A DNA stretch of 34,572 bases from positions 1 through 34,572 of the forward strand of contig JAGBEI010000001.1 in the NCBI GenBank assembly GCA_017937065.1, given 5' to 3'. A program made the translations under genes and the position numbers. The stretch is from Clostridia bacterium. Lineage in GTDB: Bacteria > Bacillota > Clostridia > Oscillospirales > QAKW01. Shown here in pieces: positions 23,591 through 31,399 of the stretch. Position 1 is the stretch's first letter. Every line of letters begins with the position of its first letter. The notes beneath the pieces are model-generated. The model was not told the origin of the DNA and searched no databases. It worked only from the letters and a program-made list of their open reading frames with translations.

Positions 23591-24190
23591 ATGGCTGATG
23601 TATATCTTTCACCCTCGCCGGCACATTTTAATGTAGGATACGGCAACTACGGCACGGAAGAAAGACGAATGAATCTTATCGCAGACGTCGTTGAATATGA
23701 GCTGACAAGACACGGCGTAACAACTGTCAGAAACGACCCCGACATGTCGCTGACAGAGGTGGTGGCTGACGCCAATGCCCAAAATACAAAAATCTACGTT
23801 GCAATTCAATCCCAGGCGGCGGATACCCTGACACGCGGTGCGCAGATATATTACTATAAGCCCGGCGGAAACGGAGAACGGCTTGCCTCTGATATTTTCA
23901 CTTTCCTGAGCGAAATAGTCCCGACTCAGGACATCGGTCTGTCAGAGGGCGCGGCAGTATACGGCGGACTCGGCTTTTACGAGCTCAGACGTACAAAAAT
24001 GCCTGCCGTAATAGTAATGCCGGGATATCACGACAACCCGCTCGACGCTGATTTTATTATTGACAACACATATGAAATAGGCGTTGCAATCGCCCGCGGC
24101 ATTCTTGAGTATCTCGGTATTCCGTACCAGGAGGATACGCCCGAGAACATACAGCGAATGCGCGCCGAATACAACGGGGTTATTTTTTAA
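23591..24190 (+). CDS. Degenerate amidase_3-like protein, probably catalytically inactive
   Basis: 199-aa protein that follows the amidase_3 (N-acetylmuramoyl-L-alanine amidase) layout: a first strand, EERRMNLIADVVEYELTRHG, V-T-T-V-RND, an AN segment, a late YYYKPGG, and MPAVIVMPGYHDNPLD in place of the usual E-GF-SN end. The zinc ligands look mostly lost: SPSPAHF stands where GHGG is expected, and AIQSQAA where SIHxNA is expected, so the second His is Gln. Only the acidic EER (Glu23/24) is kept. No signal peptide. AAGGTGGT precedes ATG 23591. It may be a binding or structural protein, possibly spore-linked, given the convergent PdaA-like gene. Confidence 0.72.
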   Translation: MADVYLSPSPAHFNVGYGNYGTEERRMNLIADVVEYELTRHGVTTVRNDPDMSLTEVVADANAQNTKIYVAIQSQAADTLTRGAQIYYYKPGGNGERLASDIFTFLSEIVPTQDIGLSEGAAVYGGLGFYELRRTKMPAVIVMPGYHDNPLDADFIIDNTYEIGVAIARGILEYLGIPYQEDTPENIQRMRAEYNGVIF

Positions 24191-24959
24191 AATTTACAAG
24201 GCTTTCGAATTCATAGCCCTTTGAACGCAGGTCATCAATTACCTGAGGTAAAATTTCGCAGTTCGTCTTTGAAGTGGAATGCAAAAGCAATACCGCACCG
24301 TTGTGAACACGTGAATAAATCTTTTCCTTAGCTGCCTCATGCGACGGCTGATTATTTGCCTCCCAGTCATAATACGCAAATGACCAAAATACCGTAGTAA
24401 GCCTTAGCTGTTCATTATACTCCAGCGCCTGTTTTGAAAAACGTCCGCTGGGAAAACGGAAATATTTGCTCGGAGTAAGACCGAGCTGTGTTATAAGCTC
24501 CTCCCAGCCCTTAATTTGCTTTTCGTAATCGGCAAAGCTTGTGTATTTTGTCATATCAGGGTGATTCAGAGAATGATTACAAACAAGATGCCCCTCAGCA
24601 TCCATCCGCTTTATCAGCTCCGGATTTTTCTTTACAAAATTACCGTCGACAAAAAACGCAGCTTTTACATTTTTCTCCTTCAGAGTATCAAGTATCTTTT
24701 CATGATATCCGTTGTCAAAGCCCGCGTCAAAGGTCAAATATAACGTCGGTGTATCCGCACTGCCCAAATAAACCGTATTAAACTCATCTATGAATTCCGC
24801 CTCAGGTATACACTCGGGCTGTGAATTATCCTTTGTCGGTTTAAAATACCAATCATACGGAGCGGCAGCACCGGTATTTGCAAATACCAAAAACGGAAAC
24901 GCCGCTATAATAACAGGTACTATTATAAACGCTAAAAATCTTTTATATAACTTCTCCAT
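24180..24959 (-). CDS. pdaA: PdaA-type polysaccharide deacetylase (spore cortex delta-lactam)
   Basis: 259-aa secreted or membrane-anchored NodB-fold deacetylase. A hydrophobic N-terminal segment (about 8-28) is followed by the catalytic domain: TFDAGFDNGY (Asp78), HSLNHPD zinc pair (His129, His133), RFPSGRFS (Arg168) and LLLHSTS (His227). The TFDAGF(D/E)NGY form and the overall length match PdaA, which removes the acetyl from muramic acid before muramic delta-lactam forms in the spore cortex. GGAGG lies ahead of ATG 24959. Its 3' end overlaps that of the amidase-like gene by 11 nt, tail to tail. Any sporulation-sigma promoter was not identified. Confidence 0.9.
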   Translation of the reverse strand: MEKLYKRFLAFIIVPVIIAAFPFLVFANTGAAAPYDWYFKPTKDNSQPECIPEAEFIDEFNTVYLGSADTPTLYLTFDAGFDNGYHEKILDTLKEKNVKAAFFVDGNFVKKNPELIKRMDAEGHLVCNHSLNHPDMTKYTSFADYEKQIKGWEELITQLGLTPSKYFRFPSGRFSKQALEYNEQLRLTTVFWSFAYYDWEANNQPSHEAAKEKIYSRVHNGAVLLLHSTSKTNCEILPQVIDDLRSKGYEFESLVNFKK

Positions 24960-25045
24960 ATCTTTGCCTCCGAAATTTTTTCATTATTAGTTTGTTGTTT
25001 TTTCGGAGCATTTAAACATAACAAAGCAGGTAAATTTGGATAAAT

Positions 25046-26056
25046 ATGGATATTTCATTTTTTGATTTTTTTAAATCGGCTGTTTCATCACCTCCTACGC
25101 TCACAGCAGCATTGCTGACGCTTGGCGTAATATTCGTAAACGGCTGGACAGATGCTCCAAACGCCATAGTAAGCTGCGTTTGCAGCAAAACGCTTTCTAT
25201 GAAAAAAGCCGTGTTCACAGCGGCGGTATGCAACCTTGCCGGAGTGTTGATAATGACATTTATAAACAGCTCGGTTGCAAAAAACATTTTTGAATGTGCT
25301 GATTTTTCAAGCTCCGAATACGGGCATGCAGCACTCTGCGCTGCACTTGCGTCTGTAATAATACTTGCCGTCGGTGCTTGGGTTTTCGGTATACCTACAA
25401 GCGAATCACATGCGATAATTTCCGCACTTATCGGAGCTGCCGCCGCATGCGGGGCAACCGTGAAATTGCGGGTTATCGCATATACCTTCATAGGTCTCAT
25501 TTTATCCGTTGCGGGAGGATTTATTATAGGATATTATCTGTTTTCGCATATGAAACGGAAAACATATAAAAAGAAAAAACTTGAGCGTCTGCAAATTTTA
25601 GGCGCGGTGCTCATGTCGTTCATGCACGGCGCACAGGACGGTCAGAAATTTATCAGTATCTTTCTTGTTGCAATAAGCCTGCAAAGCCCCGGCTCACAAG
25701 CCGGCACAGATTTTTGTATTCCCGTATGGACAGCGCTGCTCTGTTCGCTGACAATGGCATGCGGCACGGCGCTGGGCGGAGGCAGAATTATCCGCACGGT
25801 CGGTAAAAAAATGGTAAGATTAAATTTGAAGCAGGGAGTATGCGCCGATATTGCCGGAAGTATAAGTCTTTTTTTATCAACCTGTCTCGGACTGCCCGTC
25901 AGCACCACACACGCAAAGACATCTTCAGTCATGGGCTGCGGTTTTGTAGACTCCGCCCTGGATTCCCGCACGGCATTTGAAATGCTTGCAGCTTGGATAA
26001 TTACACTCCCCGCATGTTTTATCATGGGCTATGTATTTACACGGCTTGCTATGTAA
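25046..26056 (+). CDS. pit: PiT-family inorganic phosphate transporter
   Basis: 336-aa membrane protein with about ten hydrophobic segments. It shows both PiT repeats: NGWTDAPNAI (32-41) and GIPTSESHA in the first half, GAQDGQKF and GLPVSTTHAKTSSVMG in the second. These form the phosphate/cation path. It would import phosphate with H+ or Na+ or as a metal-phosphate complex. No DUF47/PhoU-like partner gene is beside it, unlike many pit loci. The ribosome site is weak. A terminator lies just after the stop. Divergent from the pdaA-like gene across 86 bp of AT-rich sequence in which I see no clear operator. Confidence 0.93.
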   Translation: MDISFFDFFKSAVSSPPTLTAALLTLGVIFVNGWTDAPNAIVSCVCSKTLSMKKAVFTAAVCNLAGVLIMTFINSSVAKNIFECADFSSSEYGHAALCAALASVIILAVGAWVFGIPTSESHAIISALIGAAAACGATVKLRVIAYTFIGLILSVAGGFIIGYYLFSHMKRKTYKKKKLERLQILGAVLMSFMHGAQDGQKFISIFLVAISLQSPGSQAGTDFCIPVWTALLCSLTMACGTALGGGRIIRTVGKKMVRLNLKQGVCADIAGSISLFLSTCLGLPVSTTHAKTSSVMGCGFVDSALDSRTAFEMLAAWIITLPACFIMGYVFTRLAM

Positions 26057-26063
26057 AAAAGAG

Positions 26064-26088
26064 CAGACCCGTAAAGGGTCTGTTTTTA
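26064..26088 (+). terminator. Terminator after the phosphate transporter
   Basis: CAGACCC (26064-26070) and GGGTCTG (26076-26082), 7-bp stem, 5-nt loop, then TTTTT. Confidence 0.85.
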
Positions 26089-26098
26089 ATATATAATA

Positions 26099-26257
26099 TT
26101 ACTGTCGCTTTTTAATATCGTTCTTTTTGACATATTCCTTCAGCGCTAAATTCACAACCTGAGAAAACGACCTGTCGTCAAGCTCGGCAATAACTTTTAC
26201 CTTTTCCAATAAATCACTGTCGATAGTGATGCTGACAGATTTTTTCAGCGGACGCAT
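26099..26257 (-). CDS. Small ribbon-helix-helix (CopG/Arc-type) DNA-binding protein
   Basis: 52-aa ORF reading MRPLKKSVSITID, SDLLEKVKVIAE, LDDRSFSQVVNLALKEY and a Lys-rich tail ending KKRQ. The N-terminal strand (KSVSITID) and two helices with the SFSQVVNLAL turn fit the RHH fold that dimerises and inserts a beta sheet into DNA. AAGGAGTG lies 8 nt before ATG 26257. No toxin gene is adjacent, so it may be an orphan antitoxin-like or stand-alone repressor. The 290-bp gap upstream carries repeated TGTAAAAT elements that could be its operator. Confidence 0.8.
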   Translation of the reverse strand: MRPLKKSVSITIDSDLLEKVKVIAELDDRSFSQVVNLALKEYVKKNDIKKRQ

Positions 26258-26288
26258 ATAAATCACTCCTTATATAATAATATTATAC

Positions 26289-26361
26289 TGTAAAATATTA
26301 ACTGATTGTACATAATAATGTAAAATGACATAAAGCACTATTTTACACTACAAAATGACAT
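26289..26361 (-). promoter_or_regulatory. Repeat cluster upstream of the RHH gene, possible operator
   Basis: TGTAAAAT occurs at 26289-26296 and 26319-26326, and its complement ATTTTACA at 26340-26347. AAAATGACAT repeats at 26322-26331 and 26352-26361, 30 bp apart. On the minus strand TTTACA and TATAAT-like boxes fall within it, so repressor sites would overlap the promoter. The remainder of the gap to 26508 is AT-rich with nothing else I can name. Confidence 0.45.
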
Positions 26362-26390
26362 GGAAACGGCATTTCTGTCAAAAGAGCAAC

Positions 26391-26418
26391 AAAAAAATGC
26401 GCAGTAAATGACCGCGCA
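26391..26418 (-). terminator. Weak terminator-like hairpin on the minus strand
   Basis: Short stem TGCGC (26398-26402) and GCGCA (26414-26418); read on the minus strand it is followed by seven T (26391-26397). Possibly a back-up terminator for the carbohydrate-binding lipoprotein gene, insulating the RHH gene. Confidence 0.35.
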
Positions 26419-26508
26419 CCGAAAATTCACTTCTGCCTTTATCAATTAAGCATTTCAACATGTTATTTTAAAGTATTATATTACACAAAAGCGTTTCTGT
26501 CAATAAAA

Positions 26509-26541
26509 CAGGAGAGCCTGTGTTGGCTCTCCTGTTTTTAT
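26509..26541 (-). terminator. Terminator after the carbohydrate-binding lipoprotein gene
   Basis: Perfect 10-bp stem CAGGAGAGCC (26509-26518) and GGCTCTCCTG (26525-26534), 6-nt loop. On the minus strand it follows the stop at 26550 and is succeeded by TTTTATT. Confidence 0.88.
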
Positions 26542-26549
26542 ATCGTCTT

Positions 26550-28373
26550 TTACGGCATACGGTTATGCCGCCCGCCGCCGTTCATGCCTGCGCCGTTATT
26601 TACGCCGCCCTGATACAGCAGCTCTGTCATCACAACAGTCTGTGTGCTGCCGTCTGATGACAGCGTGTATGTTTTCCCCGCTTCTATCTCTTTGCAGCTT
26701 ATTAAAATACTGCTGTAACTTTTAGACGGAGTATACCGTAAAATCACATTGGAGTCACTGTCCGATAATACTATTTCATCGCCGCCGTTTCCCGAAATAC
26801 CTACCAGCATTGCCCCCTGAGTCGATTGCGAGCCAAAGTTCTGCGCCATGCCCATTGCACCGGCAGCTACAAACACTCCTCCCGTTATTTCGGCAGTACC
26901 GTTATAGTCAAGAGCGCCGTTGCCGCTGTTTTCCGGACCGTCTACATAAGTCTTGCCGCCGCTGACATACAAAGCGCCGTTAGAGTCCACGCCGTCGCCC
27001 TGTGCGTTTATATACAAAACACCGCCGGTGATTCTAATATATGCGTCACTGTCCGTCTCCATTGCCTGCATACCGCCGCCGAAACCGCTTCCGTCATTGC
27101 CTCCGGCAGCATTAAGCCCGTCGTCAGAGGATACCACAGAAATATCACCGCCGTTTATATCTATCGTCAGACCCTCTATTCCCTCATAGCTCTCAGCTAT
27201 ATCTATCTCCGCCGAATTGACAGTAACATTATTGTCGGCGTGCAGTGCGTCATCGCCGGTACTAATATTAAATTTACCGCCGTTAAGCTCGATATTTCCG
27301 TTTGAGTGGAGTGCATCGTCTGCGGAGTCTATTATAAAGCTGCCGCCGTTTATTACAATTCCCGTGTCACTCTTAATCCCCTTACAGCTTACGGTATCCG
27401 TACTTTCGCTGTACGAAGCTGCCGCCATACGGTCAGCCCCTCTGAAAAAGTCATCTGTATTCTGCTTCTGAGACGCATTTTCAGCGCCGCCGGCACTTAC
27501 TATATTAAAATTACCGCTCTGTATCTGAGCAATCGCAGCAGCACTTATTCCGTCACCATCGCTTGTTATATTTAAAGTGCCGTCCTCAATATACACAAAC
27601 CCAAGAGACACGTCATCGGCATTTTCCGCATGAATGCCGTCCTTACCCGAATTCAAATTCAACGTACAGTCCGCCGCTTTAACGCTGTCCTTGCCTGCAA
27701 TCGCGTGACTTGGCGCAGTGACGGTCAAGGATGCCGAACAGATAGCCAGCTCATCCTTGGACACAATTCCGTGCCCGCTCTCTGCCGATATTTCGAGCTC
27801 ACCCGTGCCGTTTATTGTGAGGTCATCCTTTGAAAAGATAACAGAATCAATATTGTTCTCATCTATCGCCTGATACTGACCTGTCATCGAAAGCGTATTT
27901 TTGCTGCCTTCGGCAAGGGTTATAAATACTTTATCTGCCTGACGGACATAAACGGGTGCGGAAGAATCGTTTGCTATTTCAGCACCGCTGAGCACAAGCC
28001 GTACCTTATCCTCAGTACCGGCATCGACTATTATCTGTCCGTCTGACAGACTGCCGCTTATAATATAGGTGCCGGCACTCTTTACGGTAACGGTACTGCC
28101 GGATATAAGCAGAGTATCACAGCTGCTTTCTATTTTAGAGTCAGAGAGGACAATTTCATACCCGCCTGTATATTGCGCATCTCTGTCGCTGTCTGAAAAC
28201 ATTTTTTCAGCCTCCAGCTTTGCAGTTTGGTTCTCTGCGGGAGTATCAACCGATATATCAGTTTGCAGGCTTGAGGTGTTCTGTATACCCGCAGACGGTG
28301 TTTTTACGGTACAGCCGGTGTAGGTTACTGCAACACACGCTGTCAGCAGTATACAAGCAATTTTTTTAATCAT
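26550..28373 (-). CDS. Carbohydrate-binding beta-helix lipoprotein (Cthe_2159-like)
   Basis: 607-aa surface lipoprotein. The signal peptide ends VTYTGC with acceptor Cys21; a Ser/Thr/Asn linker follows. The body consists of many short strand repeats of the kind NGGxFxISxxxDALHSxxxIxLNGG and DGDGI/DDGLNA, as in the parallel beta-helix carbohydrate-binding family that includes Clostridium thermocellum Cthe_2159, reported to bind cellulose and polygalacturonate. A Gly/Asn-rich tail ends the protein. The frame starts at 28388, but ATG 28373 is preferred: AAGGG lies 7 nt ahead and MIKKIACILL is the signal peptide. It has its own promoter and terminator, so it is a single-gene unit. The acidic Asp-rich turns suggest calcium binding. 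Confidence 0.85.
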   Translation of the reverse strand: MIKKIACILLTACVAVTYTGCTVKTPSAGIQNTSSLQTDISVDTPAENQTAKLEAEKMFSDSDRDAQYTGGYEIVLSDSKIESSCDTLLISGSTVTVKSAGTYIISGSLSDGQIIVDAGTEDKVRLVLSGAEIANDSSAPVYVRQADKVFITLAEGSKNTLSMTGQYQAIDENNIDSVIFSKDDLTINGTGELEISAESGHGIVSKDELAICSASLTVTAPSHAIAGKDSVKAADCTLNLNSGKDGIHAENADDVSLGFVYIEDGTLNITSDGDGISAAAIAQIQSGNFNIVSAGGAENASQKQNTDDFFRGADRMAAASYSESTDTVSCKGIKSDTGIVINGGSFIIDSADDALHSNGNIELNGGKFNISTGDDALHADNNVTVNSAEIDIAESYEGIEGLTIDINGGDISVVSSDDGLNAAGGNDGSGFGGGMQAMETDSDAYIRITGGVLYINAQGDGVDSNGALYVSGGKTYVDGPENSGNGALDYNGTAEITGGVFVAAGAMGMAQNFGSQSTQGAMLVGISGNGGDEIVLSDSDSNVILRYTPSKSYSSILISCKEIEAGKTYTLSSDGSTQTVVMTELLYQGGVNNGAGMNGGGRHNRMP

Positions 28374-28393
28374 AGTAAAACCCTTCATTCTTA

Positions 28394-28422
28394 TTTATAA
28401 TTTCCAATAAAAGTATACTCAA
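28394..28422 (-). promoter_or_regulatory. Promoter of the carbohydrate-binding lipoprotein gene
   Basis: On the minus strand, TTGAGT (28417-28422), 17-bp spacer, TATAAA (28394-28399), about 20 nt before the ATG. Confidence 0.65.
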
Positions 28423-28482
28423 TAAAAATGAACATTTAATAAATACGGCTTTAACTTCAGCTTAAAATTTATTGACTAAAAT

Positions 28483-28515
28483 AAAGCCCGGCGCACAAAA
28501 TGTACGCCGGGCTTT
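28483..28515 (-). terminator. Terminator after the cytidylate-kinase-like gene
   Basis: Perfect 11-bp stem AAAGCCCGGCG (28483-28493) and CGCCGGGCTTT (28505-28515), 11-nt loop, 12 nt past the stop at 28528. T-rich after the hairpin on the minus strand. Confidence 0.9.
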
Positions 28516-28527
28516 AAAAAGCACAAA

Positions 28528-29145
28528 TCAGACTTTTTCAAGATAATTTATAATGACATCGACCGCGTCCGTCTCGGATATTGTCGAAAGATTGAGCGCA
28601 ATATCATAATTGTTGATATTTCCCCATTCACGGTTGGTATAATAATTATAATAACTGCGGCGTTTTTTATCAGCCCGAGACACTATCTTCTTAGCCTCTG
28701 CCTCAGATGTGTTCTGCTCACTCATCACCCGCTTTACTCTGTCGTCCAAATTACCGCGCAGAAATATATTGAAGCATTTTTCATTATTGCGCAGAATATA
28801 ATCCGAGCAGCGTCCGACAAACACACAATTCCCCTGCGCTGCCATATCACGGATTATGTCAGCCTGCACCTTGTAAATTTTATCATCGGTCAGTACATCG
28901 TCAAGCTTAACATACGCGCCGCGGGAAGAATACATACCCATCACAACAGAATAAAGTATGCTGTTTGTCGGCTTTTTTTCCACTGACTCAAAATGCTCCT
29001 CGTGAATTCCGCTCTTTTGAGAAGCAAGCGAAATAATTTCCCTGTCATAAAACTTAAAGCCCGTTTTGTCTGCAAGCATCCTTGCAAGCTCGTCGCCTCC
29101 GCAGTAGGCCTCGCGGCTGACAGTTACGATAATTCCTTCAGTCAT
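28528..29145 (-). CDS. Cytidylate kinase-like family protein
   Basis: 205-aa P-loop-type kinase of the cytidylate_kinase2 group, distinct from the housekeeping Cmk. The N-terminal part reads VSREAYCGGDELARMLAD, then FYDREII; a mid-protein FVGRCSDYIL and a later FLRGNLDDRVKRVM with basic KKRRSYY complete the family pattern. The usual GSGG-type phosphate loop appears here as YCGGDE. The true substrate of these proteins is unclear. AAGGAG lies ahead of ATG 29145. It is 71 bp downstream of fakA in the same direction, so it may share that transcript. Confidence 0.85.
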   Translation of the reverse strand: MTEGIIVTVSREAYCGGDELARMLADKTGFKFYDREIISLASQKSGIHEEHFESVEKKPTNSILYSVVMGMYSSRGAYVKLDDVLTDDKIYKVQADIIRDMAAQGNCVFVGRCSDYILRNNEKCFNIFLRGNLDDRVKRVMSEQNTSEAEAKKIVSRADKKRRSYYNYYTNREWGNINNYDIALNLSTISETDAVDVIINYLEKV

Positions 29146-29216
29146 GAATAAAATCTCCTTTCTGTAAATATTTTATTTACTCAGCCGCCGTATACTGCGA
29201 CCGAACCACAACAACA

Positions 29217-30830
29217 TTATTCCACCGAAAAAATATAATGATAAACAGGCTGACCGCCCGGAAGAACAATAACCTCGGCGTCAGGCGCAATATCCTCTAT
29301 CAGCTCACCGATATGCTTGGCATCGGCTTCAGTGACATTTTCGCCGTAATATACGTTTATAAACTCTCCGCCGTCGGCAAGCATCTTCTCAAAAAGCTCT
29401 TTGACAAGTGTGTCCATAGAATCCTCAACAAAAGAAACCTTGCCCTCGACAAGACCCAAAAGCTGACCCTCACGTATAGCCTGACCGTCAAACTCACTGT
29501 CGCGCGCGGCATAAGTGACCTGAGCCGTATGAACACCGCTCACCGCTTCGCTCATAACATCTGCCGCCTCCTGCGGCTCAAGAGAATCGTCAAAATTCAA
29601 AAGCGCCGTAATCCCCTGCGGAATGGTTTTTGTCCCGATAACTATTATCTTCCTGTCAGAAAGACCGACTGCCTGCTGCGCAGCCATAATAATATTTTTG
29701 TTATTGGGGAGTACAAATACCGTCTCCGCCGTCGTTTTGTTCACAGCCGCCAGAATGTCCTCCGTGGACGGATTCATCGTCTGACCGCCCTCTACAACAA
29801 CGTCGGTTCCCATGTCCTTAAAAAGGCTTGCCAGTCCCTCACCTGCGGCAACGGAGACAAAACCGTACTTTTTATCAATCTTGGGAGCTTCAGCCTTTTT
29901 TTCCTTAAACTGCTCCCGCATGTTTTCAACCTTCATATTTACAAGCGAACCAAAGCGCAGCGCCTCCTCAAAAGCGCGACCTGGATGGTTTGTATGAACA
30001 TGAACTTTGATTATCTCTCCGTCGTCTACAACTACGACGCAGTCACCGATTGACTCAAGGTACTTGCGCAGCTCACCCGAATCGCTCTTGGGTGCGCTGG
30101 ACTCCTTATTGACAATATATTCGGTACAATAGGCGTAAACTATATCCTCTTCACTTTCAAAAATATTGAATTCGGAAAAGTCGGCGGGAACCTCATCCTG
30201 AACCTCACCGCTTGCCTCGACGGATTTTCCGTCAAGACACAAAAGCATTCCCTCTAAAATGACGACAAGTCCCTTTCCGCCGGCGTCCACAACATTCGCC
30301 TGTTTCAGCACGGGAAGCATCTCCGGGGTCTTATCAAGCGTTGCCTTTGCCTGTGAAAGATAGAAAGCAAAGGTATCGCGCGCACTGTCAGTCTTTTTAA
30401 GATTTGCCGTCGTGTTTTCCGCCGCAACCCGCGCAACGGTAAGTATAGTGCCCTCTGTCGGCTTCATTACAGCGCCGTATGCCGCCGCAACACCTGAGGC
30501 AAACGCTTTTGCCAGAGCTGACGAATCAGCGCTCTCCAGACCCGCAAGCCCTTTTGCAATACCGCGGAACAAAAGCGACAAAATAACGCCGCTGTTACCG
30601 CGCGCACCCTTTAAGAGAGCAGACGCAACAAGATTTGCCGTGTCTCCGACAGACTTATCACTGACTGTACGCATTGTCTTTGCGGCTGCGGAAATTGTGA
30701 GAGACATATTTGTACCTGTATCTCCGTCGGGAACGGGAAATACATTAAGCGCATTTATGGAATTTTTCTGATTTTCTATATTGTTTGCAGCGGATATAAC
30801 CATATCCCTGAACATATTGCCGGTTATCAT
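29217..30830 (-). CDS. fakA: Fatty acid kinase subunit FakA / DAK2-domain protein (YloV)
   Basis: 537-aa three-part protein. The N-terminal DhaL-like ATP domain (about 1-200) has NVFPVPDGDTGTNM with Mg-binding Asp35/37, and GARGNSGVILS; a middle domain (about 210-310) has VVVVDDGEIIKVHVHTNHP; the C-terminal part (about 315-537) is the DegV-like YloV region ending GGQPVYHYIFSVE. FakA phosphorylates exogenous fatty acids presented by a FakB (DegV-type) carrier; no fakB is in view. AAGGAG is about 12 nt before ATG 30830. It directly follows an Asp23-family gene, the conserved yloU-yloV order. Confidence 0.93.
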   Translation of the reverse strand: MITGNMFRDMVISAANNIENQKNSINALNVFPVPDGDTGTNMSLTISAAAKTMRTVSDKSVGDTANLVASALLKGARGNSGVILSLLFRGIAKGLAGLESADSSALAKAFASGVAAAYGAVMKPTEGTILTVARVAAENTTANLKKTDSARDTFAFYLSQAKATLDKTPEMLPVLKQANVVDAGGKGLVVILEGMLLCLDGKSVEASGEVQDEVPADFSEFNIFESEEDIVYAYCTEYIVNKESSAPKSDSGELRKYLESIGDCVVVVDDGEIIKVHVHTNHPGRAFEEALRFGSLVNMKVENMREQFKEKKAEAPKIDKKYGFVSVAAGEGLASLFKDMGTDVVVEGGQTMNPSTEDILAAVNKTTAETVFVLPNNKNIIMAAQQAVGLSDRKIIVIGTKTIPQGITALLNFDDSLEPQEAADVMSEAVSGVHTAQVTYAARDSEFDGQAIREGQLLGLVEGKVSFVEDSMDTLVKELFEKMLADGGEFINVYYGENVTEADAKHIGELIEDIAPDAEVIVLPGGQPVYHYIFSVE

Positions 30831-30845
30831 TAATGTTTAGTCTCC

Positions 30846-31196
30846 TTAGTTTGTCTTCATTGCGTCAATATAGACGTTTACCTTTTTGACCTTGAAACCG
30901 GTCATTTTTTCAACGATATACTTTACCTCTTTTGAAATACTTCCGGATATTGCAGGCAGATTTATACCGTAGCTCACGATAATGTGTACATCAATTATAA
31001 GATTATTGCCCTCCGCCGTAACCTTGACGCCCTTATCGTAATTTTCCTTTTTAAGCAGTGAGACAATCCCCTCAGCCGTATTTTTCGACGCCATTCCGAC
31101 AACGCCGTAACAGTTATTGATTACATTTCCGACAATATTGGCAAACACTGTCTGAGAAATGGTTATTTCGCCGTTATGGTTTTTTATTTCCAACAC
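30846..31196 (-). CDS. Asp23/Gls24 family envelope-stress protein (YloU-like)
   Basis: 116-aa protein with the Asp23 core: GEITISQTVFANIVGNVI, NCYGVVGM, VDVHIIVSYGINLPAIS and KVNVYIDAM at the end. Members are cytoplasmic, often membrane-tethered through partners, and linked to envelope stress. There is no membrane segment. The start is GTG 31196, with AAGGAGG 8 nt upstream. The gap to fakA is 15 bp, so the two form an operon, in the same order as yloU-yloV in other Firmicutes. Confidence 0.93.
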   Translation of the reverse strand: MLEIKNHNGEITISQTVFANIVGNVINNCYGVVGMASKNTAEGIVSLLKKENYDKGVKVTAEGNNLIIDVHIIVSYGINLPAISGSISKEVKYIVEKMTGFKVKKVNVYIDAMKTN

Positions 31197-31308
31197 TTTG
31201 AGTTCCTCCTTAAATCAGCTTAATTTAAATAGGCTTTGAAAATACAAGCCGCATATCATAAATGTGCAGACTGCAGTATAAACAAAATAAAAATGGTTAT
31301 CTACTGTA

Positions 31309-31336
31309 ATTATACCATTTTTCTCTTATTTTACAA
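31309..31336 (-). promoter_or_regulatory. Promoter of the asp23-fakA operon
   Basis: On the minus strand, TTGTAA (31331-31336), 16-bp spacer, TATAAT (31309-31314). It lies about 110 nt ahead of the GTG start; the leader shows no clear structure. Confidence 0.6.
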
Positions 31337-31369
31337 CCTTTTTTTGAAAATAAGTCTCATTACACGCCA

Positions 31370-31397
31370 AAAAGCGGACGTTTTCTCGCCCGCTTTT
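31370..31397 (-). terminator. Terminator after dnaJ
   Basis: AAAAGCGG (31370-31377) and CCGCTTTT (31390-31397), 8-bp stem with 12-nt loop, directly after the dnaJ stop at 31400. The AT ends of the stem supply the T run on either strand. Confidence 0.75.
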
Positions 31398-31399
31398 AT

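Noticed and set aside
26826..27305. Long plus-strand frame opposite the carbohydrate-binding lipoprotein gene
   Set aside because: Antisense shadow produced by the repetitive composition of the real gene; no start signal and no protein-like motifs.
29238..30053. 271-codon plus-strand frame opposite fakA
   Set aside because: Antisense shadow; composition is Leu/Arg/Asn-rich without domains, and the minus-strand gene is clearly real.
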